Below, piece by piece: positions 16,731-30,489 of a DNA stretch of 64,000 nt. The notes beneath the pieces are model-generated. The model made no database searches, was not told where the DNA came from, and saw only the letters and a program-made list of their open reading frames with translations. Numbering within the stretch: the first letter of the stretch is position 1; the number at the start of each line of letters is the position of its first letter. Both the position numbers and the translations under genes were made by a program. Origin of the DNA: Syngnathus acus (taxonomy: Eukaryota > Chordata > Actinopteri > Syngnathiformes > Syngnathidae); the NCBI RefSeq assembly GCF_901709675.1, contig NC_051101.1, positions 11,242,501 through 11,306,500 of the forward strand. Direction: 5' to 3'.

Positions 16731-19655
16731 TACACACACACATACACACACACACATAAAAAAACACACTTGTATCAACAGTCAAAGGGCTATTGTCTTT
16801 TTGTATATTTCTCACTCACACACTCACACACACTATGATTGACATCCACCTGTTTGTGTTCACCAGCTGTGTAGTGTTGCACCTGTGATCTGTAAGAACC
16901 TCCTGGGCCACAAGTGCTGTAGGTGCAAATCTAGGTGGACCACCCGTAGGCACACACACATGTAGACGCATGCACACACACTCCTCAGGCCAACAATGAG
17001 TTCAAAACATGCATCAGTTTAAGAGGATAAAAAAAGAACAATGCCATGCTAAACAGGTTGGGTGTGTGTTTGTGTGCGGTCGGCGGCAAGCGCTCTCAAA
17101 TCTTAATGTGTTTGTTTAAAGCCGACGTGACTGACTGATTTGCAGCAGATTAATGGGCAAAATGAGCACTGGAAGCCAGCCAAGTTCAAGGGGAGGTCTG
17201 TTCTTTTGTCGCCCAACACACACACACACCTTCTATATGTTTATATAGCATCTTGAAAATACACTCACTAGACATCATACAGACAGAAACAAAGAGGACT
17301 TTCACAACTACTGTCAGTAACTACAGTAATATTTGTTACACATCGCTTGTGTTGAAATACTCATTGGCTTATAATATGATTTGGTTTTAAACTAAGAGTC
17401 GTTTATCATCACTATCAATCACAACAGAATATGAATAGCAAAAAAAAAAATCCTTTCACCACTTTGTCCTAAGGTGCGACAAACAAAAACAAGTTGTCTT
17501 GTGTCAGCAAGTGTTAAATAATCAGATGAACTTTGACGCCTCATAGCTGATAAGTGACTCTATGATGATAAATAAAAAAAGAGATTTGATGTGGAGGAAA
17601 ATAATATATTAAAATATTAAAAGGCACACTGCGAGCATACCTTACTGTGATGGAGACACAAAATAAATGTCTATTTAATTTTCACAGTCTTTGTTGCATT
17701 TCCTTGTAAAATAAATATTTTTTTAGGAATAAAGCTCCTACGAGGTAAATCGCAAAGCTATGCGATGCTGTAAACGGCAACATACAAGCCAGATCGAGTC
17801 GTAACGTTTCTCCTTGCTGGGCCATAAAGCTTTTTTTTTTTTTTTTGCCGAGGCTCTACTATGTAAAATATTCCACTATCAGAGATCATAAATGCTTTAT
17901 TGTGATCTTTCGCAGAGCACAGACTTTTATTTAGTAGCAGTAAATCATTCCTTTGCTCCGTGATATCAACAGCTGAGACCGTTCGTCTTCGTGGGAGGAA
18001 GACGTGCGCGGTCGGTTTTAACGTTTAGGGAGGGGAGGGGGGAAGGGGGGTTCATAGATTTCAATGGTTTACAAGGGCAGTAAAGTTTGAAATATATAAT
18101 TTACAAACATTTTGCCTTTAAAAAACAGCTCTTAAAAGACAAACTGTGAATACAAATAGAGATCAGCTTTTATTTTAGCACATTCCATCATTTAGGTTGT
18201 CACCTCGTATAGATGTGGTGAAAGGCATTTTTATCATACGTTTTGTTTTTATATTTTGGTTCATTATCTAAAGCATGTATTTTCTTAAGTTTTTTTTTTT
18301 AACATGATACAATAAAATAAATTAACAACTTTTGAAAGAAACTTGATACACCATTGTGAATGGGTTTTTTTTTCTTCATATTTTTGACCAAAAACTTGTC
18401 CCAATTCCAAATGGTGCACTCTGAAGATCAACAATCTAAGCTGGGTGTTCCACAAAACCTCACAAAATACACTCAACATGATTGGTGAAGTTATTTCCCA
18501 TGATTACCAACCTCGAAGTGGGTTTGTGTTATTTACAGCGCCTAATTCCAAAACAAAGGAGACAATAAAAGATTGTTAATTTTCCCTTTGGAAGACTAGC
18601 TCATTCTTAATAATGAAACATGTGCGCTGCTCTAAGCACCTTTTCACTAACTCGCAAGGTATTTAGTCTTTTCTGGGCCATGAGTTCCATGACCTGCTTA
18701 TTAAAGTGGGAGCAAGAATTAATGTAGTAACCCTGTCCTTCTCATCATCATCATCATCATCTTCATTTAGCCCCATGATTAACTCCCAATCATCACACGT
18801 GATTAAAAGTCAGAGTAAAAATATTCTACAGCTATTTAATAGAGCAAGACTAACAAGGACAGCAGGTCCCTGAATGTCAACACAACGGACGCAGAGCCAG
18901 CGACTACACACAGACACACACACACACACACACACACGTCGTCGTCGTCTATCTTTGCCCGAAAACAGCCCTCGCCATTCCCGGCCTATCGACCGGCTAT
19001 ACAGCCCCATGCCGGATGGTTGGAATTAGAAAAGCAAGCCTGCGGTCTCATTAATTAATTAAACGGTGAGAGCCGGTGGCACCTAGGTGCCGGTTATCGC
19101 TGTCACTCAGACACGCCGTGATCTCAATAAGAACCTCACCACGGGGCACCGGGAGGCCAGGCGGGCACTCGCGCGTCTGCTCCCCCCCCCCTCCACACAC
19201 TTTGACTTTCTTCTTCAAAATTCATTTCTTTTCCAGCAAAAGTTTGCTTCTATATATACTTCAACTAAGACTGATTCACATTGGCTGGTATGTTCTTCAG
19301 TTTATTTATTTAATATTTTATTTTTGGTATTATTTTACTTATTATTTATTATACTTATTACTTTATTTATTTAGTATTTTACTTGTAGAATTATTTTACA
19401 AATAGATTTAAAACAATGTAGACAAAGCTGGGCCTTCCCGTTTTGAAATCCGATTTTTTTTTGGGACAAATTTGGGGGATTTTACAAGTCATGTCATGGA
19501 ATAATAAGTAACATATTAAGCAGTGTATCTTTTGGCCGCATCAACTCAAAGGCTATCTGGAAATCACAAAGGCGTGTCCACGTTGCATACAAACTGATTA
19601 CAGCATGAAATAATCATTGTTAGTTGCGTGCTTGGTTGTCCTCGACTGACGTACG
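16731..19655. other. Gene-free region before the LRAT-like gene
   Basis: AT-rich with several (CA)n tracts, including about 18914-18937, poly-T near 17830-17846 and a T-rich tract of TTTATT-like words at about 19300-19390. The stretch 18600-18800 is less repetitive and contains a (TCA)n run. No exon with supporting splice signals was recognised. Confidence 0.35.
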
Positions 19656-20740
19656 ATGGACGGACAGAAACTGTGGGGCAGCCTTTTCTCTCAAATGCAA
19701 TGGCAACAGGTGCGTTTTTATTTAATTGTTTTATTAAATCAATTCGTATTTATTTCATTTTAACACCTTAATCATAAACCTTCTAGAAATTTCCGCTCAT
19801 TTGGATTATTTCCCTCCGCAGGTTGATAAGAATGTGTCCGCGGCCGAGATTGGAGACTTGATCGAATTTGTGCACCCGTGGCTTGGCGTGTCTCTATGGG
19901 GAGTTTATATGGGAAAAGGTCATGTGATTCATTTTGGAGTGGGAGGTGAGAGAATTTGAATTTGCCATACAAAGAGCGCAATATGACAATAAGGTGAGAC
20001 ATTTTTTTTTTCCTCTCCTACAAAGATGAGAATATGACTCAGAAAGCGTGCCGCAGCCTAATGCAACAGATGCTGCCCAGGAAGAAAGGCGACGGTGTTC
20101 TGAAGAAGACCACCATCACCTCTCAGCCCATCGCTGACATCCGATTGCCTGCGGGAACCCGCATTCGGGTCAACAACGACAAGCACCAACTGGTTCCGTC
20201 CATAACGGAGCAGATGATGCATCGCTGTCACACTTTCCTGCATCAACAGTTCAAATACGACCTGATCAACTTTAACAGCGAGCATTTCGCCACGTTTGTT
20301 CGCTACGGTCGAGCCGTGTGCACGCAGGTTTGTTGGATTCTTGACTGTCGTGCGAATAAAAAGAAGCTAAACCTGGAAAAATAAAAAATAAACAATTGAT
20401 TTAAAAAAAGGAAAGTTACATCAGAAGATAAAAATAATGCACCAATGCGTTTTGGTGACAGGGACTCTCCACGCTTTGCTTTCCAGCCACAAGGGAAGTA
20501 GTAAATTTGCAACAACAACAAAAACACTTGAAATATTAAAATAGTATAACCTAACATGAGTAACACGATATGAGATCAGATTTTATGCCTCTAATTTGGC
20601 TAGCCTAATTTTGGCTATTACCATTGCTAATATTTAGTTTGTCTTTCCAGATTCCCTTTCAGAAAATGAACGGCGATCACGTCGACACCACCCAAACTCT
20701 TGAACTGATAATGCAGCAGCGCATGGAGACGGAAACATAA
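19656..20740 (+). CDS. LRAT/PLAAT-domain protein, probable pseudoenzyme, 4 exons, complete
   Basis: Coding exons 19656-19709, 19822-19945, 20026-20327 and 20651-20740, all with GT-AG introns, sum to 570 nt (189 aa). Exon 2 opens an LRAT-type fold with AEIGDLIEFVHPW followed by LWGVYMGKGHVIHFGVG. Exon 3 ends with YDLINFNSEHFATFVRYG, the position of the family's NCEHF box. Known LRAT and PLAAT enzymes use two histidines and a cysteine. Here only the second histidine (VIHF) is kept: the first is Leu (LWGVY against HWAIY) and the cysteine of NCEHF is Ser. There is also no C-terminal hydrophobic anchor, unlike PLAAT proteins. The intact frame and clean splice sites argue for a working gene. A polyadenylation hexamer AATAAA lies at 20861-20866. 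It is convergent with alg2. I do not recognise a specific named orthologue. Confidence 0.85.
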
Positions 20741-20860
20741 GCTCTCACATCTGCTTATTCTTCATCCTAACAAGCACCATAAAACCCTTTACTGCGCGAC
20801 AGGATTTCAACTATGCACTGACAGTAAAGGACATACTTTGTTGGCTGCCCAAAGCCCCCC

Positions 20861-20866
20861 AATAAA
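20861..20866 (+). terminator. Likely polyadenylation signal of the LRAT-like gene
   Basis: AATAAA, 121 nt after the stop codon of the LRAT-like gene. Position and strand fit; use is inferred. Confidence 0.6.
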
Positions 20867-21196
20867 GGCGGACAAAACTTTGCAACAAAGCGGCTGGAGA
20901 AACTTTGTGTGTCGTCTGTTTTATTAAGACTTGTGGAATGTCAATAAGAACATCTCTATACAGCGGAAGGGTGGAGGAGGCCACTGCCGTTGCAGACACG
21001 GTGACCTTCTGCTATTCTCCTCCTTGATAATGACCCAGACAGCGGCATACTGCCCACCAGCCAGACCTCTAATGAAGCCAAACACTCTCTATCATCTGCT
21101 AATAACCTCCGTGCAGCAACAAGAGTCACCGAGCGGGCCGGTGGCGTCTTTGGAATAAAAGCTCTGGGCAGACAGGAAGTGGAGGGGAAACATCCC

Positions 21197-21202
21197 GTTT
21201 AT
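21197..21202 (-). terminator. alg2: Likely polyadenylation signal of alg2
   Basis: Plus-strand TTTATT, that is AATAAA on the minus strand, about 255 nt past the alg2 stop codon. It lies some 330 bp from the convergent LRAT-like gene's signal, so the two transcripts end close together. Confidence 0.5.
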
Positions 21203-21454
21203 TGATTTAGGACCGCGTGGCGTGCCTGATGATAACTGCGTTCCTCCGCTAATAAAGACAGGCCCAAAAAAGGGGTTAGAAACATTTCACTGTATCAATC
21301 AATACTTTTGGTTGCCACGCTGCGACATGTACGCATTTGATCTTCTTCATAATTGGTATCAAAGGCTTTTCCTCAGCAACACTGATTAATTGTCCTCTTA
21401 CAGCAACCGCCTCATACCTCACCACAGTCAGGCGCACCCAAAAAAAAAAATATG

Positions 21455-23366
21455 TCACTGGCTAAGGCCGACAACATATCCGTACAGCTGCTGCGAGAAG
21501 GCCTGGAGAGAGAACTTATCTTGCACCCTCTTCCTGCCAGCTTGTCCCATGTCCCTGCGGAGCTGCGGCTCCGCAACCAGCCTCTCCATGGCCTTGGAGA
21601 AGGCCTCCGCCGTGGCCTCGCACAGGAAGCCCGTCTCGCCGTCCGCCACGCTCTCCAGGGGCCCCCCGGAGTTGACGGCGATAACGGGGCAGCAGCAGTA
21701 CATGGCCTCGACGGGAACGATCCCAAAATGCTCCCCGCTGGGCGTGTAGAGCGTCGCGTGGCTGCCCCGCAGCAGCGCCACCTTGACCGAGTCCGAGGGG
21801 GAGCGTAAGAAAGTCACACAGTCCTCCAAGTGGAGTTGCGATGCCAGCTCTTTCAGCTCGGCGTAGTGCTCCAAGTTCTCGCCCACTCGCTCGTCGTAGC
21901 CCCCCGCCACCACCAGGTGGACGCCTGCTCTCCGGCCCGGAGGAAGCACGCGCCTCAGCTCGGCTAGGGCTCGCAGGGCCAGACCCAAGTTCTTCTTTCG
22001 CTCGTATCGGTTGAGCGAGAGGAACAGGTGGGAGGTTCCCTCGGGAAGCAGCCCCCACAGGCTTTCCGATTCAGTGGGCGGCTGGTCAAACGTGCGCGTG
22101 TTGAGCGAGGGATAGAGGACGTCTGTCTGGACCCCTTTGAGACTCTGAAAGGTCTCCCTGAAGACTCCTGCGGTGAACTGGCTGTTTACCAGAATCTACA
22201 TGCAAATAAAGTTGCATCAGGAGGACCATAAATTGTAATTTGGTGTGGCGAGTGTGTTGTTTTAAATGTGACTCTGATTGGCCGCTGCTTCAGTCAAATA
22301 TTAAAGGCAGAATGGAATCGTTGATTATTTTGAGATTGTACAGGTAAGTACAGTATTTTAACCTTATATTAGTCACCCGAAAAAAGTCATGACCAGATGG
22401 TACTTCCAGCATCACCATGACATTGGTGTTTCAACAACATCACGTTAATCATTTTTATCCTTCAATTTGACTTCATTTGCCATTATTATTTCTAGTTTAT
22501 TTTAATTATTATTATTTATTTATTTTTAGTCGAGCACTTTGTAGTCTCTCGTATTTCAAAAATGATCCTTCTACATACATGCATATATATATATAATGGT
22601 GCTGTGTTCTTTTACGAGAAGCAAAGTTTTGGAATCTGAATGCTGAGAAAGACAAACCTGAGGGTGTGACCCTTAGGCCTTAACATACCAAGTCAGCCAT
22701 GCCAGTGGTTCGCTCTTCCAGGAAGTCAATGGGAGCACGGTAAAGCTTCTTGAGGGCTGATTTCCTTTGAGTTAGCAGCTGATCTGGGAAGTGACAGTAG
22801 AATAAGACCTTCTTTCTGTGACGGGATAGCCTCAACACTGGAATACACACTGACACCTAAGGTGGGATTTAAAAAACAACAACAACAGAACACGTTTTTA
22901 TTCTATATGCAGCTCAAGAAATAAGCCTCCAAAGGTGCTCTAGGATTTTGATTCATGAAAAAGTCACTCACTTGATCACAGAAAACTACATCATACTCCA
23001 GCCCGCTGAAGAAAACCAAATAGAGAGCCACGTAGATCATCCTCAGGTAAGCACACACCGCATGGAAGTAACCTAAGACACTGGTGGGCAGCCAGTCACC
23101 CACACATACCTGTTGGAAGAGGAGAGGGAAGAAATAATTGTCGCACTACTATATATTAACATTTAGTACACATTATTACCTGAATAATTGCTTACCACAG
23201 GTAGGTCTGAGTCAAGGGTCTCGGAGAAACAATGGGTCGGGTCATAGTGGGCGGTCCAGATCTGGACATTACATCCCTCCGACTTGAGGGCCACGGCAGC
23301 GTCGACAACCAGACGCTCCGCTCCGCCTATGCCGAGGTCTGGATGCAGAAACACCACCCGCACCAT
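21455..23366 (-). CDS. alg2: ALG2 alpha-1,3/1,6-mannosyltransferase, 4 coding exons, complete
   Basis: ALG2 is the GT4-family enzyme that adds the second and third mannose from GDP-mannose to the dolichol-linked Man1GlcNAc2 precursor on the cytosolic face of the ER. Coding exons in transcript order: 23366-23196, 23109-22972, 22856-22689, 22195-21455, giving 1218 nt or 405 aa (human 416). Visible hallmarks: N-terminal [28 protein letters not shown]-like [33 protein letters not shown], the NRYERKKNL donor-site region, [10 protein letters not shown], and the retaining-transferase EX7E motif [11 protein letters not shown] followed by [14 protein letters not shown]. The start [12 protein letters not shown] lacks the longer N-terminus of the human protein; the ATG lies just inside an exon whose acceptor (CCCAG) is about 7 nt upstream. 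A 5' non-coding exon probably ends at 23940 (donor GTAAATG). Divergent from sec61b. Confidence 0.97.
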
Positions 23367-24506
23367 CTTGACCTGGGCATAGACACAGAAATAAAGCACT
23401 GACATTATCTTAAAAAGCTTTCAGAACAAACATTTGACATTAAGAAAGTATCAAGCTTTGAGAAAACATTCATGGTCAATTCTTTCCAGTATACGTCATC
23501 TTAAGTGAAAAGTATCAACGCTATCGTTTCAACAACCTCGGACACGCCAACAATACGCATTGTTAAACCAAAACAATATGTTTTACGGAATTAATTGTGC
23601 CAATCAGGCTGAATGAACTGTTAACAAGCATGACTGTCTAACATTTCCAATGACTAAACTGATGAACAATGAACAGAGGCAGGTGTGTGTTAGACGACAA
23701 TATGTCAATTATGTCAATAACAGGACCAACCACACACCTATCTTAGCTATACAGCGTGAATGATGACAAATAATAATAGTACAGTGCTTGACCTAAACAC
23801 AAAGAGTGCATAAACCTGCCAAATACAACCAAAAACGAAACATTACGTTAATATGCATACGTGATGGTTTTAAAACCGAATACTGCGGCCACATATCCGT
23901 CCTACGTATGCATTAAAGACTACACATTATAACATTTACCTTCTGTTATCTTATCCACTTGTGATCGTGGTCTCCCTACTTGTCAGAACTTCTGTCATGA
24001 AACACGAGCGGTTCGCCGCCATGGTGGCTCCAAATTCATACGCGAGATAAAGCAAGCCGAGCTTCCTGGTTGCGCCAAAATGGCGCTGGTTTCTCCATTG
24101 ACAAGCATGCGTCTCGTAGAAGACACGTCATCCAGAAAAGCGAGGGGACTCTTTATTTAGCCTATATCTAAAACTTCAATGATAATATTTAAAAATAAAT
24201 ATAATGATGCAGAAAATCTTTTAAACGTATTTTTGTATTGTAAATGTACGAACAAAAACCGGAGGGTAAATTATATAGTTTATCCTTTTATGTTAAACGT
24301 TATCACCTCGACAGGCATCTATTTGGTAACCTAAACGGGTCCTAGTAGATTGCAGTCGTGTCCTTTTTCGACGAGCGTCAGCTTTACGGGTCCTTTCTCA
24401 AGTTTTGACCACTCCATTCTGAATTGACCACCGTTCTTCGGAACCGCACATCACCGTTGAGAGAGAACCACGTGAAGTCAGATCGAACCAACACAAATCA
24501 AACAAA
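23367..24506. promoter_or_regulatory. Divergent promoter region shared by alg2 and sec61b
   Basis: The two housekeeping genes face away from each other across about 1.1 kb. Around 24010-24090 the sequence holds YY1-like words (CCGCCATGGTGGC, AAAATGGCGCTGG), which are typical of TATA-less housekeeping promoters. The part near 23940 is likely the alg2 5' UTR exon; the rest of 23376-23939 would be its first intron. The head-to-head arrangement is also found in human. Confidence 0.55.
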
Positions 24507-26277
<1,771 letters not shown>

Positions 26278-26720
26278 CCTCCAGCCCGACCACTTGCGAC
26301 CCCCCCGCACCTCGCCATCTTAACGCATCGGACCAGGACCAAACCCCATATGAAACTGACCATCGGAACTTGTACAAAGCATGCCAACTGGATTTTTATG
26401 GCAGATATTTTCAACACTTGTGGTGTCATACAAATGCAAAGGCAAATGCTCAGTGCAGCGCTCAAGGACAGTTGAGTTGATTTCAGGAAAAATGCCTGGA
26501 ATATATTTTTTGTTTGCAGCCTTTTTTTTTTTTTTATCGACCATGTTCATTTAAAAAAAATGCAAAGGAGCCTTGGATTTCACTATCCATAAGTTTTGAA
26601 ATTGTTCACGACAAGAAATCTCGAGTTTAGTTTCTGTAACTTATGTTAAAGTCAGTCATCAAAAGTGTCAATCTCATAGGACACAAATGAAATTTGTACA
26701 AGATGTGATTTGTATTGTAC

Positions 26721-26726
26721 AATAAA
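26721..26726 (+). terminator. sec61b: Likely polyadenylation signal of sec61b
   Basis: AATAAA about 445 nt after the stop codon, on the coding strand, with T-rich sequence downstream. The 3' UTR would be about 26278-26745. Confidence 0.5.
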
Positions 26727-27774
26727 ACAAGCAACCAAAACATGTCATTTTTCTTTTTGACTACTTTGTTTACATTCCAATGTAACTTTCCAATATTTGG
26801 TTCACTTGAGTTCTGTTCCATATGACTTTTCAGAAAATGCCATAAGCCCTAAAAGACACAATGGTTCATGCTTAGAGGCAGTTTCGAAACTTGATTTCTT
26901 TGAAATTTTATGACTTCGTAGCTTCTACAAGTAACAATATAGCTCATTGTTTGTACTTTTACCTCCTGAGGGGGGCACTGCAGACTATTCTCTGAATCTC
27001 ACTGCTTTCACATACACCCGCCTCTATAGGCAAACAGATTTTTTTTTTTTTAACATACCGACTAGTCGACTTTTGTTCATCCAGCACCATCAGCATTTAA
27101 TTGTTATAAAAGGAAATTAACAATCATTGACTTCCAGAACTAATTATCTTCACTTACACAACCAAAATGGCTTTAGATTTTGCCACGGAAGCTTAAGTGT
27201 AAAGAATATTTCCAACAATGCTTTAGGGGTGGTGTGTTTTGTCATTGCAAAAGCAGTTGAAGTCAAACCTGCATCACCAGGTTAGCAGTATGTTGCATAT
27301 GAAACCACCAGCTGTCACGGCGCGTGTATGTGCGCGCGCTTGTTGCTTGTGTTAATTCTTGGGCCCTGTTCATTAATTCATTCTGTTGCTATGGCTTTGC
27401 TTTCCCAGAGGCCTTCGTGGCAAACTCGGCCACTATCCCGACTACCGCACAAAGCTCCCTCTCTCGCCCCGGTCCCCACACACACGCTCAACTCTACGGC
27501 CCAATTCACGGTGGCACAACACGGCGCTGAGCCAGAATAATTCAACGTATCAATTAAATATGGAGGAGCTGTGGCGAAGCTGTCCCTCAGTGCTACGAGC
27601 GGACTCCGGGCTGCACGTGGAGCGCTAAGACCCGTTGTCGTAAAATCACAACATCGCCGGTGCACCGTTGGTGACTGAAATTGACTTTAGGAACTTCCTG
27701 CACTTCTTTGAAATAAAATGAAGGACCCTGAGAAAGTCAATAAAAACAAATTACTCTTTGAAGTGCAAAATCCC

Positions 27775-27837
27775 TCCATCCATCCATCCATCCATCCATC
27801 CATCCATCCATCCATCCATCCATCCATCCATCCATCA
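27775..27837. repeat. (CCAT)n microsatellite
   Basis: About fifteen tandem CATC units; open frames reading HPSIHPSI through it are artefacts of the repeat. Confidence 0.95.
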
Positions 27838-28156
27838 TTGTTATTATTATTATTAAATTATTGTGTATTTTTTTTACTGAGCCAATGTGCAAGAGACAAA
27901 CACCTAATAAAGACGTACAGTCACAAATGCTCCTCTCTACAATTGAGGATTTGTGTCCCGTCACTCCCTCTGCATTCTCCCATTGTGGAACACGTCTTAC
28001 ACACACACACACACACGCACACACACACATGCCTCATACATGCGTGTTTATTTTTGAGCAGATCACACGGTTGGTAAAGCGCGGAACGGATAGGCGGGTG
28101 GGATCGATCGGCGATAGACCGAGCAAGTGAATCCGGGAGGCATGTCCTAAAAAATA

Positions 28157-28192
28157 TTTAAAAAAAAAAAAAAAGGGGGGGGGGGGGGGGGG
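28157..28192. repeat. Poly-A / poly-G homopolymer block
   Basis: A run of A followed directly by a run of about 18 G. It may be a G-quadruplex former or an unreliable base-call region. Confidence 0.8.
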
Positions 28193-28559
28193 ACGGGGAC
28201 ATCATAGGTAGACTGCAACTGAACAATTCTGTCAATGTTGTCTGATGTGGTGTGCAATTAAGTCATTTCTGGAGCTTTGATCTCTCAAAAATGACTCATG
28301 GTTATTTGCATGACAAATACAAGGAAGTATACACCAACAAAATAATCAGTGTGCTTGTTTTAAATACCGGCGCACCTTATGTAATCTTAACAAAACAAAC
28401 AAGTACAGCACCTATTTAAAATATTAATTTTGTTACAGCCAGAAATGCCCATATGAAGAAAATGCTTCTGTAAAACAATGGAAAGATTTATGAAATCATA
28501 CGAGTACGGCTTCACGATATATTTGAATACGCTTAGTTAGCAATAATTACAGCCTCAAG

Positions 28560-29085
28560 AATTCTTGAAGCTAATACCACAAACTCGGCACGCCTACCCT
28601 TGGACAGTTTTGTCCATTCTGTTCAGAACCACTTAAGCTTCATTAGGGGAGCATCCCTGTTTTTTTTTTTAGTTCTCTCAAGATGTTCAACCGGATTGAA
28701 GTTGGCACTCAAGCTCAAGAACATTCACAGAGTTGTCCTGGAGCAATTCCTTTAGATAACCTCAGTTGTGTGCTTAGGGTCATTGTCCTGAAATATGACC
28801 CGGCCCCCAAGAACACCATCCAGGTGGTCTCTGGACGTTGCTTCATACGTCTTTCCTCCAACACTGAGTCATTTCCAAGGAACTGGGATTGGCCAGGTGT
28901 TTACCTCCAAACAGGACGTTTAGCATTCACGCCAAAGAGTTCCATGTTTGTGTCATCAGACCACAAAATTGTGTCTCTCACAGTCTATGAGTCATTTAAG
29001 TGCCCTTGGAAGGTTCTTCTGTTTCCACAGAGGAATGGTGGAGCTTTGAAAAAGTGCCCACGCCCATGGTCGCGTGTCTGATTGA
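28560..29085 (-). mobile_element. Degenerate Tc1-type transposase remnant
   Basis: Read on the minus strand, fragments match the Tc1/mariner DDE transposase in the right order: a WSDDTNMELFGVNAKRPVW block, FQDNDPKHTT, then NVLE and NPVEHLE-like words. Frames shift between the blocks, so it is a dead copy. Terminal inverted repeats were not found. Tc1 elements are very common in fish genomes. Confidence 0.75.
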
Positions 29086-29242
29086 TGTTACAAGTAAATT
29101 GGCAAGGTGATAATCAAAGTGTGGGTTGTTCAAGCACTCATTGGCAATAATTAACAATAATTGTCAAAGATCATAACAAGGTGTTTTGGCTCCAGCCTTC
29201 AATTGCAAAACCGATCTTCCGAGCTATTCTTTCAAGTTGATC

Positions 29243-29359
29243 CTCCATCCATCCATCCATCCATCCATCCATCCATCCATCCATCCATCCATCCATCCAT
29301 CCATCCATCCATCCATCCGCCCATCCAACCCGTCCGTCCGTCCATCCATCCATCCATCA
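29243..29359. repeat. (CCAT)n microsatellite with CCGT interruptions
   Basis: Long CATC repeat with a few CCGT and CCAA variants. It forms the microsatellite tail of the retroelement fragment that follows. Confidence 0.95.
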
Positions 29360-29560
29360 TATTGCTTATCCTCACTCCCGTGCAGCCTATCCTAGCAAAG
29401 TGTACGGTACACAACACAGAGCAAAAATAGAAAAACAATGATTCACACTCACATTCTCACCCACTAACAATTAAAGTCTTCATGCCTTAGCAACGTGCCA
29501 AGAAAACCGGAGAAAATGCACGAGCGCAAGGCGAGAACCTGCAAAACTAATACTAAAACT
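29360..29560 (-). mobile_element. 3'-end fragment of a fish LINE/SINE-type retroelement
   Basis: On the plus strand the order TTATCCTCACT, GCCTATCC, ATTCACACTCACATTCTCACC, AATTAAAGTCTTCA, ACCGGAGAAAATGCACG, AGAACCTGCAAA is a diverged form of a very abundant fish repeat. That repeat ends in (CATC)n next to 'TTATCCTCACT' and reads as a minus-strand insertion. The family name is from memory and uncertain. Confidence 0.55.
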
Positions 29561-29654
29561 AAAAACGCACAAAAAAACATTATACACATTGTACGTTTTA
29601 TTTTAAAAGCATTGCTAGCACTAATGCTAAAGTCAATCTAGAAGCCCTTTGACA

Positions 29655-30484
29655 TGCTAGATCAGTGGTTCCCAAAGTGGGCGGTACCGCCCCCCTGGGG
29701 GCGGTGGAAAGATCTGGGGGGGCGGTGAGGAAGAAAGGGGCGGTAGGGGGGCGGTAGGGGGGCGGCAGTCGATTTGTACACAACACGCCGCTCTGGCCCA
29801 GTCAGATCCAACAGCATAGACTACAAAAGCAAAAGCTCAGGTTTGTAATTTCAAGCTTGTAATGTTCAGAATTTTATCTTATAATAAAAACCGCATTCTG
29901 GCGGTCAACATCATCTTGAGTTCAAGTCAACATGAAATTGGGGACTCGCCAGAACGCGCTGTGTTGTGTTGAGCTGGTTAGGGCAGTGGTCCCCAACCAC
30001 CGGGCCGCGGACCGGTCCGTGGGTCACTTGGTACCGGGCCGCCAAGCCGCACAGAATATTTTTTTTATTGACGATCAATTAATTCAGGTCAAGACACTCG
30101 TCCCGGTCACGTGACATGTTTCCCCAGTCGAGCCCGCAAAGCTAATATGTGGCGACAGGCTAACTAACCAGGCAGTGAAGCATTCAAAACTGCTTCAACA
30201 CATGGAGACCAAGCATCCTGCAATAAAAGACAAACCTTAAATCACTTCGGGTGTCATTGTCTCCGATTACGTCTAGATGGGACCGGCTCGTTTCTGAGAA
30301 ACAAACTCAGTGCTCCCACTAATTCAACGTAATGTTAATGATATTATAAATGTATTATTTATTTATTTATTTATATAAATGTATTATTTATTTATATAAA
30401 TGCCTTGGGGGGGGGCGCTAGGAATTCACTGGGGAGCCAAAGGGGGCGCCAGCCTGCAAAAGTTTGGGAACCACTGTGCTAGAT
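29655..30484. mobile_element. hAT-type DNA transposon remnant with perfect 8-bp target duplication, containing a second nested element
   Basis: Terminal inverted repeat CAGTGGTTCCCAAA starts at 29663 and its complement TTTGGGAACCACTG ends at 30476. Both ends are flanked by the same 8 bp, TGCTAGAT (29655-29662 and 30477-30484), the size made by hAT transposases. Inside, a second element end, CAGTGGTCCCCAACC with ACCGGGCCGCGGACCGG, starts at 29984. A decayed BED/transposase-like peptide follows at about 30164-30240 (HSKLLQHMETKHPAIKDKP), of the type found in fish hAT transposases. The coding part is broken by stops. Confidence 0.85.
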
Positions 30485-30489
30485 GAATT

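Larger units (their letters stand above)
26746..28440. other. Gene-free region with simple repeats
   Basis: Holds (CCAT)n at 27775-27837, (CA)n at about 28000-28029 and an A16/G18-type homopolymer junction at about 28157-28192. No supported gene. Confidence 0.4.

Noticed and set aside
27718-28077. Open frames reading (HPSI)n or (MDGW)n in the CCAT repeats
   Set aside because: Purely microsatellite-encoded.
28683-29081. 132-codon plus-strand open frame
   Set aside because: It is the antisense of a decayed Tc1 transposase.
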